From: Phycisphaerales bacterium
GTDB taxonomy: Bacteria; Planctomycetota; Phycisphaerae; Phycisphaerales; UBA1924
Assembly: GCA_028279375.1 (NCBI GenBank)
Contig: JANQNW010000008.1
Location: 1-64,000 of the forward strand
DNA: 64,000 nt
Direction of reading: 5' to 3'
This document shows, in pieces, positions 57,148-64,000 of this stretch. The notes under the pieces were generated by a model, which saw nothing but the letters and a program-made list of their open reading frames with translations, was not told the DNA's origin and made no database searches. The translations under genes were made by a program, and so were the position numbers. Position 1 is the first letter of the stretch. Each line of letters opens with the position of its first letter.

Positions 57148-58605
57148 CTAGAGCTTGGCCGCGGCGAGCGAGGCCAGGTCGCTGCGTTCGCTCTTGCTGA
57201 GCGTGACGTGTCCGACGATGCCTTCGGAGCGCATGCGTTCGATGACGGTGCTGAGGCCGTTGGAGGAGGCGTCGAGATAGGGATTGTCGATCTGCTCGAG
57301 ATCGCCGGTCAGGATGAGCTTCGTGCCTTCGCCGACGCGGCTGACGATCGTCTTGACCTCGTGCGGCGAGAGGTTCTGGGCTTCATCGACGATCATGAAC
57401 TGATGCGGGATGGAGCGGCCTCGGATGTAGGTGAGGGGCTCGAGGATGAGACGACCGTCGGCGAGGAGCTTCTCGATGCGCTGCTCGGTCGTCTTGGAGT
57501 CGGCCTGCTCGATGAATGAGCCTCTGGTGGAGAGGAGATAGTCGAGGTTGTCGAAGATGGGCTGCATCCAGGCGCTGAGTTTCTCATCCTTGTCGCCGGG
57601 GAGGAAGCCGATGTCGCGCCCCATGGGCATGATCGGACGCGCGACGAGCAGTCGGTCATAGCGCTCTTCCTGGAAGACCTTGTACATGCCCGCGGCCATA
57701 GCGAGGAGCGTCTTGCCGGTGCCGGCGCCGCCGGTGAGGGTGATGAGACGCACTTCGTCATCGAGCAGGAGGTCGAGCGCCATGGTCTGCTGGATGTTGC
57801 GCGGCATGACGCCGAAGATCGGCTTGCGCGATCCCGTGACGACGATGACGTGATCGGTGTCGGAAACTCGGCGCGCAAGGCCTGAGTGGGACTCGTCGAG
57901 GGCGTCGCGCATCAGGACGAACTGGTTGGAGTCCAGCTCGCGCTCGACGACCTTGTGATCGGCGGTCTCGTAGGTCAGGAACTCGCGAAATCGTTCGATG
58001 GGGAGCATGCGCTGCTCGTAGAGCTCGTCGATGAGCTCGCCGGGCGGCTCGATTGTGACGTAGCCGGAGTAGAGCGCGTCGGGATCGATCTTCTGATGCT
58101 CGTAGTCTTCAGCGCGGATGCCGAGAGAGTCGGCTTTGATCCGCGCGTTGATGTCCTTACTCACGAAGACTGTGGTGGCGCCTTCGCGCTGCAGTTCGTA
58201 GGCCACGGCGATGATGCGATTGTCCGGCGTATCCATTCGGATGGCGTGGGGCCGGTCGATGTCGGAGACCTCGATGCGCACGACGCCGGTGCGCTCGTCG
58301 GCGTCCTCTTCGCCCCAGGCGACGCCTCGGAAGAGGGGGCCGCGCTTGCGCAGGTCATCGAGGTGCCGGATGCACCTTCGGGCGTTCCGTGCGATGTCGT
58401 CGTTGCCCTTCTTGAAATGATCGAGTTCCTCGAGGACGGCGAAGGGCACAATCACCGTGTTGTCCTCGAAGGCAAAGAGAGCGTCCGCGTCGTGAAGAAG
58501 GACATTCGTGTCGAGCACGAAGTTCTTCATGCGTGGGTTTGCTGCGGTGTCGGGGGAAGCTGCTCCGCCCGCCGTCGCGAGCCCGCCATCTTTCTGTGAG
58601 TTCAA
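57148..58605 (-). CDS. PIN domain-PhoH family ATPase
   Basis: A 485-residue protein that couples an RNase-like PIN domain to a PhoH ATPase; the bacterial examples act on RNA. PIN region ~residues 28-170: VLDTNVLLHDADALFAF, then DTPDNRIIAVAYEL. The PhoH domain: Walker A GGAGTGKT (292-299), a Walker B-like MIVDEAQNLSPHEV, and TLTGDLEQID-type switch (LTGDLEQIDNPYLD). The start used is TTG 58605, because GGAGG lies 7 nt before it. The ATG at 58530 has no ribosome site. The first 25 residues are Ala/Gly/Pro rich. It is divergent from the Nif3-like gene. Confidence 0.88.
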   Translation of the reverse strand: MNSQKDGGLATAGGAASPDTAANPRMKNFVLDTNVLLHDADALFAFEDNTVIVPFAVLEELDHFKKGNDDIARNARRCIRHLDDLRKRGPLFRGVAWGEEDADERTGVVRIEVSDIDRPHAIRMDTPDNRIIAVAYELQREGATTVFVSKDINARIKADSLGIRAEDYEHQKIDPDALYSGYVTIEPPGELIDELYEQRMLPIERFREFLTYETADHKVVERELDSNQFVLMRDALDESHSGLARRVSDTDHVIVVTGSRKPIFGVMPRNIQQTMALDLLLDDEVRLITLTGGAGTGKTLLAMAAGMYKVFQEERYDRLLVARPIMPMGRDIGFLPGDKDEKLSAWMQPIFDNLDYLLSTRGSFIEQADSKTTEQRIEKLLADGRLILEPLTYIRGRSIPHQFMIVDEAQNLSPHEVKTIVSRVGEGTKLILTGDLEQIDNPYLDASSNGLSTVIERMRSEGIVGHVTLSKSERSDLASLAAAKL

Positions 58606-58836
58606 GCGGTGTCCTCCAATCGGAAAAGGGCCTGGAACTCTCGTTCTCTCTCGATAGGAAGAGTATCGGCGTGGGGGCTGTGGGCAAGCCAACCTCCGCG
58701 GCGGTTATTGCCTTGGAATCGGCGTCCGCGGGACGTTTCCGGCGGATCGGAGGGGGCCTGTGCGAGCGCAGGGCGGCCATTATCATTCGCTTGCGCGATC
58801 CTGACGGAACAGGCCGACAAAGGGCAGGAGGCACGA

Positions 58837-59979
58837 GTGCGAGTCGCAGACCTTATCGAGACGTTGGAGGCGATCGCTCCCCCGGAGTATGCAGAGGAGT
58901 GGGACAACGTGGGCCTCCTGGTCGGGGACAGGGAGCGCGAGGTCTCCGGGCCGACGCTGCTCACGATCGATTTCACCGAAGAGGTTCTTGAAGAGGCGCG
59001 GGGCATGAAGGCCGACTTCGTCGTGGCGTACCACCCGCCGCTCTTCCACGCGCGCAAGCGACTCACGTCGGAGGATGCGACGGGGCGCGTGCTGCTGGGA
59101 GCGATCGAGTCGGGGATCAGCGTCTATTCGCCGCACACGGCGATCGACGCGGCGCCGGGGGGCGTGACGGACTGGCTGTGCGATCTGCTGGCGCCGAAGG
59201 ACTCCGAGGCCGGCGCTTCGATCGGCGATCGCCGAGCGCTGACGGCGCGCACGGCGCTGGCTTCTTCGCAGACGCACAAACTGGTGATCTTCGTGCCTGA
59301 GGAGCATGCGGACGGTCTGCGCGAGGCGCTGGCCTCGATCGGCGCGGGCCGGATCGGGGCGTATGAGCTCTGCTCGTTCGCGATCCCGGGGCAGGGGACA
59401 TTTCACGCGCCGGATGGGGCGCAGCCGGCGGTCGGTGAGGTCGGGAATCTGGAACGCGTCAGCGAAGTGCGCCTGGAGATGGTGTGTCCGGGCAGATCGC
59501 TCGGGCTGGCGGCGGAGATCATCCGGCAGTTCCATCCCTACGAGGAGCCGGCGTGGGATGTGTATCCGCTCGGCGCGAAGCCGGAGCGATCGATCGGCGC
59601 CGGTCGGCGCGTGACGCTGGACCAGCCTGCATTGGTTGATGAGCTTGCGCTGCGCCTCAAGGATCGACTGGGCGTCAGCGCCGTGAAGGTCGCGACGGCG
59701 TCAGATGAGCCAGTCGAGCGCGTGGGCCTGTGCCCGGGCGCGGGCGCGAGTCTGCTCGATGCGGCGGTGTCGGAGGGATGCACGCTCTTCGTCACCGGAG
59801 AGATGCGCCATCACGAGGCGCTTGCGGCGCTGGCGCAGGGATGCAGCGTGGTGCTGGCGGGGCACACGAACACGGAGCGTGGATATCTGCCGCAGCTGGC
59901 CACGCGCATCAATGAACTGCGTTCGGAGGCGAAGGTGGTCGTCAGCAAGGCCGATCGCTCGCCTTTCCACGTGTGGTAG
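58837..59979 (+). CDS. Nif3-like dinuclear metal centre protein
   Basis: A 380-residue member of the Nif3/YqfO (GTP cyclohydrolase 1 type 2) family, which forms hexamers with a two-metal centre. Seen: PEYAEEWDNVGLLVGD at the start, VVAYHPPLFHARKRLT with a metal histidine, then YSPHTAIDAAPGGVTDWL. The inserted PII-like domain is residues ~135-235 (KLVIFVPEEHADGLREALAS). A C-terminal metal histidine is in GEMRHHEALAALAQG and a further one in LAGHTNTERGYLP. GTG 58837 is preceded by AGGAGG at 6 nt. The frame is open upstream but without a better start. It converges on the M42-like gene with 7 nt between. The true reaction of the family is still uncertain. Confidence 0.88.
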   Translation: MRVADLIETLEAIAPPEYAEEWDNVGLLVGDREREVSGPTLLTIDFTEEVLEEARGMKADFVVAYHPPLFHARKRLTSEDATGRVLLGAIESGISVYSPHTAIDAAPGGVTDWLCDLLAPKDSEAGASIGDRRALTARTALASSQTHKLVIFVPEEHADGLREALASIGAGRIGAYELCSFAIPGQGTFHAPDGAQPAVGEVGNLERVSEVRLEMVCPGRSLGLAAEIIRQFHPYEEPAWDVYPLGAKPERSIGAGRRVTLDQPALVDELALRLKDRLGVSAVKVATASDEPVERVGLCPGAGASLLDAAVSEGCTLFVTGEMRHHEALAALAQGCSVVLAGHTNTERGYLPQLATRINELRSEAKVVVSKADRSPFHVW

Positions 59980-59986
59980 CGCTCGC

Positions 59987-61192
59987 TCAGTCGAGAACGA
60001 ATTTGCGTTCTTCGTAGAGCTTTTCGAGGCGCTGGGCGATGGGTTCGATGTCGCCGAGGGACTTGCCGCAGCCGATGAGTAGGTCGACGAGTCCGTGGTA
60101 GTCGTCGACGCTGATGCGCTCCGGCGCGACTTCGGCGGAGATGTTGGACTCGCCGGATTGAGTCGCCGGCTGGACGCGTTCGAGTTCGGCCATGTTGTGA
60201 TAGTTGCCGAGCGGGAGGCAGACGCAGGTGGCTTCGTAGCCCCATGCGCAGTAGGCGCTTGCTTCGCAGGCGCCGCCGGCCATGAGCTTGCGCTGCCATT
60301 TGAAATCAGGAATAGGGGCGTTCTCGCCCTCGCCCGGGTTCTTTTCCTCGACGTGGCCAAGTTTCTCAGCGACCTTGCCGACGGCGCGCGTCAGGGTCGG
60401 GCTGAAGATAGACATGCGATCGCCGACTCGAACGATGGGTCCGCCCCCGAGCGGAGAGTCGGCGAAGCTGCGCGAGTTCTCGAGCGCGATGACGCGCGCG
60501 TCGCGCGGCATTGTCTGATCCCGGCAGGCGGCGACGGCGCCGATGAATCCGACTTCCTCGGCGAGCGTGAAGAGCAGGCGCGTATCGCACGAGGCGTCAT
60601 CGGATCTCGAGAGTTCATCCAGCGCGGCGAGGGAGGCGGCGACCGTCGAGAGATCGTCGCAGGCAGGCGCTTCGAGATGGCCATCGACGATGCGCGCCGG
60701 TGGAAGATCCCACGTGGCGAAGTCTCCGACTGCGATCTCCGGGGATCGGTCATCACCGGTTAATTCGATGACGCACTCCCGGAAGAGGCGCTCGGGGGGC
60801 GCGGCAGGCCTGTGTTCGAGGATGCGTCCGGTCGCGCGGACGCCGCCTGCGAGGTGGAACTGCACGCGGGCGTCATTGAAGTAGGGGGCCATGACGCCGC
60901 CCCGGAAAGCGCAGACGACGGTCGTGGGTGTGAGAACCTGCTCGACGACGAAGGCCGGGTGGTCGAGATGTGCGGTGAAATAGAGGGGCGAGCCGCCGAT
61001 GGCTCTGAGGCGCGAGCTGGAGACGGTCAGGTTGCCGCAAGCGTCTCGCTCGAGCGCGAGATCGTCGCGTCGCTGGACCCAGTCCTCGATCCACGCGATG
61101 ACGCGCGCCTCACAACCGGTCGCGGTCGGGATGCTCGTGACTTCGACAAGCCATTGTTCGTGCTCGGCCCTCGCGGCCGGGTCCACACTCAT
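59987..61192 (-). CDS. M42/M20-like zinc aminopeptidase
   Basis: A 401-residue soluble peptidase of the clan with two metal ions. Metal and catalytic points visible: YFTAHLDHPAF (His and following Asp-His), EAPACDDLSTVAASLAAL (bridging Asp), LLFTLAEEVGFIGAVAA (Glu-Glu pair), then VIALENSRSFADS. The inserted domain is ~residues 88-165 (YFNDARVQFHLAGGVRATGR). The end GNYHNMAELERVQPATQ has the histidine that normally binds the second metal. The set matches the M42/M28 pattern better than M20; specificity unknown. It follows the DoxX-like gene by 28 nt on the same strand. Confidence 0.82.
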   Translation of the reverse strand: MSVDPAARAEHEQWLVEVTSIPTATGCEARVIAWIEDWVQRRDDLALERDACGNLTVSSSRLRAIGGSPLYFTAHLDHPAFVVEQVLTPTTVVCAFRGGVMAPYFNDARVQFHLAGGVRATGRILEHRPAAPPERLFRECVIELTGDDRSPEIAVGDFATWDLPPARIVDGHLEAPACDDLSTVAASLAALDELSRSDDASCDTRLLFTLAEEVGFIGAVAACRDQTMPRDARVIALENSRSFADSPLGGGPIVRVGDRMSIFSPTLTRAVGKVAEKLGHVEEKNPGEGENAPIPDFKWQRKLMAGGACEASAYCAWGYEATCVCLPLGNYHNMAELERVQPATQSGESNISAEVAPERISVDDYHGLVDLLIGCGKSLGDIEPIAQRLEKLYEERKFVLD

Positions 61193-61220
61193 GCGGACAG
61201 CGTATCAGCGATCGGGGCGC

Positions 61221-61643
61221 TTAGCCCGGGAGGATCTGCTTGCTTCGAATGGCGAGCGCGACGCCTGCGGCGAGCAGGACGACGACGGCCAGCACCCACA
61301 TACCGCCAAGATCTCCAGAGAATCCGAGGATGGTTGCGTGCGAGACGAGCGCTCCGCCCATCAGGCCCGCTGCGAGCAGGGCGCCGAAGACCGCGAGCTT
61401 CGGAATCAGCAGGAGCAGCACGGCGACGACTTCGAGCGCACCGATGCCCATGACGGCAGCGCTTCCGCCCGGCAGTTCGCTTGCGAGTTCTGCGGCGTTG
61501 CCGGTCAGCTTGGTTACGCCCGCCATACCGAGGATGCCGGCGGCGACAATCTGCGCAACCCACGAAACGATCATGGGGCCCTTCGGATTTGATCCAGGCC
61601 CTGTTGCATCCGGCGCCCCCGGCGCTTGCGTCGCGTCATTCAT
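61221..61643 (-). CDS. DoxX-like membrane protein
   Basis: A 140-residue membrane protein with four helices. After a Pro/Ala-rich N-terminal stretch (MNDATQAPGAPDATGPGSNP) come MIVSWVAQIVAAGILGMAGV followed by TKLTGN, the usual DoxX-type loop, then GIGALEVVAVLLLLIPKLAV, LLAAGLMGGALVSHATI and MWVLAVVVLLAAGVALAI. ATG 61643 is preferred since GGAG lies 9 nt ahead; ATG 61658 five codons earlier is the alternative. Role unknown; family members are tied to redox or cell-envelope stress. It is divergent from the carboxypeptidase gene by 189 nt, in which I see no clear extra feature. Confidence 0.78.
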   Translation of the reverse strand: MNDATQAPGAPDATGPGSNPKGPMIVSWVAQIVAAGILGMAGVTKLTGNAAELASELPGGSAAVMGIGALEVVAVLLLLIPKLAVFGALLAAGLMGGALVSHATILGFSGDLGGMWVLAVVVLLAAGVALAIRSKQILPG

Positions 61644-61832
61644 CTTCAGCGTCTCCATCGCGATCTGAGCCGATCGCCTGCATCGATCAATCGGACGAAT
61701 GGACTGGATTCGTTGTTTATTCCGGTTGGCGGCGTCCGGTGAAGCTGCGCGGCTGGCGGGAGATGGCGGGATCGGCCAGAATCTGGCCCGAACCGGCCAT
61801 GGCGCCGGCGAGCAACTTCCGGAGTCGCATTG

Positions 61833-64000
61833 ATGTTCAGATTCGTCCCGTCGTTCTTCCTGTTGGTCTTACTCTCGCTCGCCGCGGTTTTCGGCGCTGC
61901 CTGTGCGCAGCAGCCGGTGGGCTCGACAACCCGCGCGTCTCCGGAGCCGGAGCCGGCGCTTGTCGTGGAAGTGGAGTTCGAGGCGCCGCGCGAGGTCGCG
62001 TCGTTCGAGTATTTCGGCGGTCTCGAGTTCGACGAATCGATTCCGACCCCTCGCGAGGAGCTCGGCTACGACATCGGTGAGCAATTCACTCGCCACCACG
62101 ATGTTGTTCGATATCTGACGACGCTGGCGGCGTCGAGTGACCGACTCAACTACCGCGAGTACGGGCGCTCGCACGAGGATCGGGCGCTGACGGTGCTGAC
62201 TATCAGCTCGCCGGAGAATATAAGCCGCATCGAGGAGATCCTCGCAGCGAATCGGGAGCTTGCGGATCCTGAGAATCTCAGCGAGGAGCGCGCGCAGGAG
62301 ATTATCGCGAGCAATCCGGCGATTGTCTGGCTCAGCTACAACGTGCATGGCAACGAGGCCTCGTGCACGGAGTCGGCCATGCAGATGGCGTACACCCTTG
62401 CCGCCGCGCAGAATCCTGAGGTTCTCGACGTGCTTGACGATCTGGTGATCGTGATCGACCCGGTGCTGAATCCGGATGGCCGGGATCGGTACGTGAACTT
62501 CTATCGCGCGGCGTTGGGGACTTCAGGGCCGAATCCATCGCCGATTGCGGCGGAGCACATGGAGCCCTGGCCGGGCGGGCGCACGAATCACTTCTACTTC
62601 GATCTGAATCGCGACTGGATCTGGCTGACGCAGCCGGAGTCCGCGGCGCGTCTGAAGGTGTATCTCCAGGTGCTGCCGCAGCTGCACATTGACTATCACG
62701 AGCAGGGGCATCATTCGCCGTATTTCTTCGGCGCCGGCGACGATCCGTACAACCTGAACATTCCGGCGGCGACGCGCGAGTGGGTGAATCGCTATGGCGA
62801 GGCAAACGCGCTCGCATTCGACCGCGAAGGTCTCGTGTACGCGACGCGCGAGCGATTCGACTATCTGTATCCCGGATATGGCAAAGTGCTGCCGACGTAT
62901 CACGGCGCCGTGGGCATGCTGTGCGAGAAGGGCGGGCACGGCCGCGCGGGTCTCTCGATCGAGCTGGATGAACAGAGTGACCTGACGCTCGCGGAACGCG
63001 CGTACCACCATTTCCTGACGGGGATGAGCTATCTCGAGACGACGCGTGAGCTGCGCGCCGAGCAGCTCGATCGATTCCGCAGGTACTTCGCCGACTCATT
63101 GCAGAAGCGAGACGGCACGCCGCTTGCATTCATCATCAGCGCCGAGAACGATCGCAATCTGCTCGAGAAGATCTGGCGTCTCTGTGACAGCCATGGCGTG
63201 CGCGTTGACGAAGCGACGGAGGCGATCGACCTCGGCGGCGCGATCGACATGTGGACTGGAGAGGCGCCCGAAGTTCGCTCGGCGCCGGCGGGGTCGTGGG
63301 TGATCTGGACGGATCAGCCGCGTGGGCATCTGGTGGCTGCGGCGTTTGAGCGCTCGACGTTCGTGACGGACATCGAGACGTACGACATCACTGGTTGGTC
63401 GGCGCCGGTGGTCTTCGGGATGCAGGCGTGGTCGATGGACGCGGCGCCGCGGGCGGATGTGCGCCAGATTCTCAGCTTTGAAGCGGAGGAGGCGAAGGCC
63501 GTCGGGGGCGGCGACGTCGCGATCCTGGTTGATTCAACGCAGCATCGGTTTCCGGTTGGCGTGGGCGTGGCGATGCGTCATGAGCTTACGCTGCGCAAGG
63601 CGGGGGCTGAGTTCACGATTGGCGGTCAGACCTTCTCGCCAGGCAGCCTGATCATCTACGCGAAGCGCAACCACGAGCGCGATCTGAAGCGCGTGCTGCG
63701 GGAGTTGCTGGATGCAGGACTCGATGCGCGGCTGGTTGACACGGGTCTCACGGAGACCGGCCACGTGCTGGGCGTCAACGACAACTGGCACATGGATCTG
63801 CCGAACGTCGCATTGCTGCGCGGCGATCCGCTGAACCCATACAGCTTCGGACAGACATGGCATCTGCTCGATCGTGAGATGCCGATCCCCCATACGGCTC
63901 TGAACATCATCGATGTGACCGCGTCTCGTCTGGATGAGTTCAACGTCGTCGTGATCCCGGACACATGGGGCGACCTTGATCGCTGGCTCGGAGAACACGG
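61833..64000 (+). CDS. M14 family zinc carboxypeptidase, 5' part (cut by window edge)
   Basis: The frame is open from ATG 61833 to the end of the window: 722 codons, no stop. Residues 1-24 are a signal peptide (FFLLVLLSLAAVFGAACA). The zinc-binding HxxE is NVHGNEASCTESAM, and a further histidine is in YHEQGHHSPYFFG. The substrate arginine sits in FDLNRDWIWLTQPE. Later EKGGHGRAGLSIELDEQSDL resembles the active-site glutamate segment. It resembles the long M14 proteins of planctomycetes and Bacteroidetes (1000 residues or so), whose substrates are unknown. CCGGAG lies 9 nt before the ATG. Confidence 0.86.
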   Translation, partial: MFRFVPSFFLLVLLSLAAVFGAACAQQPVGSTTRASPEPEPALVVEVEFEAPREVASFEYFGGLEFDESIPTPREELGYDIGEQFTRHHDVVRYLTTLAASSDRLNYREYGRSHEDRALTVLTISSPENISRIEEILAANRELADPENLSEERAQEIIASNPAIVWLSYNVHGNEASCTESAMQMAYTLAAAQNPEVLDVLDDLVIVIDPVLNPDGRDRYVNFYRAALGTSGPNPSPIAAEHMEPWPGGRTNHFYFDLNRDWIWLTQPESAARLKVYLQVLPQLHIDYHEQGHHSPYFFGAGDDPYNLNIPAATREWVNRYGEANALAFDREGLVYATRERFDYLYPGYGKVLPTYHGAVGMLCEKGGHGRAGLSIELDEQSDLTLAERAYHHFLTGMSYLETTRELRAEQLDRFRRYFADSLQKRDGTPLAFIISAENDRNLLEKIWRLCDSHGVRVDEATEAIDLGGAIDMWTGEAPEVRSAPAGSWVIWTDQPRGHLVAAAFERSTFVTDIETYDITGWSAPVVFGMQAWSMDAAPRADVRQILSFEAEEAKAVGGGDVAILVDSTQHRFPVGVGVAMRHELTLRKAGAEFTIGGQTFSPGSLIIYAKRNHERDLKRVLRELLDAGLDARLVDTGLTETGHVLGVNDNWHMDLPNVALLRGDPLNPYSFGQTWHLLDREMPIPHTALNIIDVTASRLDEFNVVVIPDTWGDLDRWLGEH

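Overview
The window looks like a core-genome stretch of a GC-rich planctomycete, most likely of the Phycisphaerae/Phycisphaerales type. This rests on lineage traits read in the sequence. Three secreted proteins end in a 'GC-type' dockerin-like tail (DxNGDG...WGxC). One secreted protein ends in a VPSPG variant of the PEP-CTERM tail. Short zinc ribbons of the form CxxCxYDLSG...CPECG recur. Flagellar FliD/FliS genes sit beside 2-oxoacid:ferredoxin oxidoreductase and energy-linked transhydrogenase. No 16S rRNA is present, so the assignment is an inference. I see no insertion sequence, prophage, integrase or CRISPR array.

Layout. 1-2.6 kb: the 3' part of yidC followed directly by mnmE. 2.6-8.0 kb (minus): a four-gene run carB > LEA14-like lipoprotein > nnrD > unknown protein. 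8.1-13.3 kb (plus): a PlsC-like acyltransferase, then a flagellar cap block (small ORF, long fliD with four internal repeats, fliS, a small unknown protein). 13.4-15.3 kb (minus): an MFS-like transporter and a small membrane protein with less GC-biased codons. 15.4-21.6 kb (minus): a degenerate 6-phosphogluconolactonase-like protein, dus, a beta-helix dockerin protein, an SRPBCC/ArsR pair and rlmE. 21.8 kb: tRNA-Ala(GGC) with promoter and terminator. 22-24.8 kb (minus): a Ser/Thr kinase with TolB-like and TPR regions, followed by about 720 nt without a convincing gene. 25.5-29.7 kb: an RND efflux adaptor and pump. 29.9-34.4 kb: DUF378, an SDR/DUF2867 protein, a duplicated NTF2-like protein, a DM13-dockerin protein and a VPSPG-tailed protein, the last two each followed by a near-identical terminator. 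34.5-38.9 kb: an ABC importer whose binding protein is convergent to its ATPase and permease. 38.9-41.7 kb: a beta-CASP metallo-hydrolase coupled to a putative PD-(D/E)XK-fold protein, divergent from a cysteine-less YHS-like protein. 41.7-45.4 kb: a second Ser/Thr kinase with a membrane domain, tRNA-Glu(CTC), and a Bax-inhibitor-1 family protein. 45.6-54.1 kb: korAB, pntAB and cstA, a redox and carbon metabolism block. 54.2-64 kb: a secreted HETTH dockerin protein, a zinc-ribbon membrane protein, PIN-PhoH, Nif3-like, an M42-like peptidase, a DoxX-like protein, and the 5' part of an M14 carboxypeptidase cut by the right edge.

Functionally most of the window is housekeeping: membrane protein insertion, tRNA and rRNA modification, carbamoyl phosphate synthesis, NAD(P)H repair, ferredoxin-linked 2-oxoacid oxidation, and NADPH supply by transhydrogenase. 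Laid over this are surface and secretion functions with lineage-specific C-terminal tags. The candidates I consider most worth following are the beta-CASP/PD-(D/E)XK gene pair, the zinc-ribbon insertion in CstA, the set of dockerin-tailed secreted proteins without a visible cohesin, and the possible leaderless ArsR operon with its operator-like repeats. None is proven to be a new system by the sequence alone.
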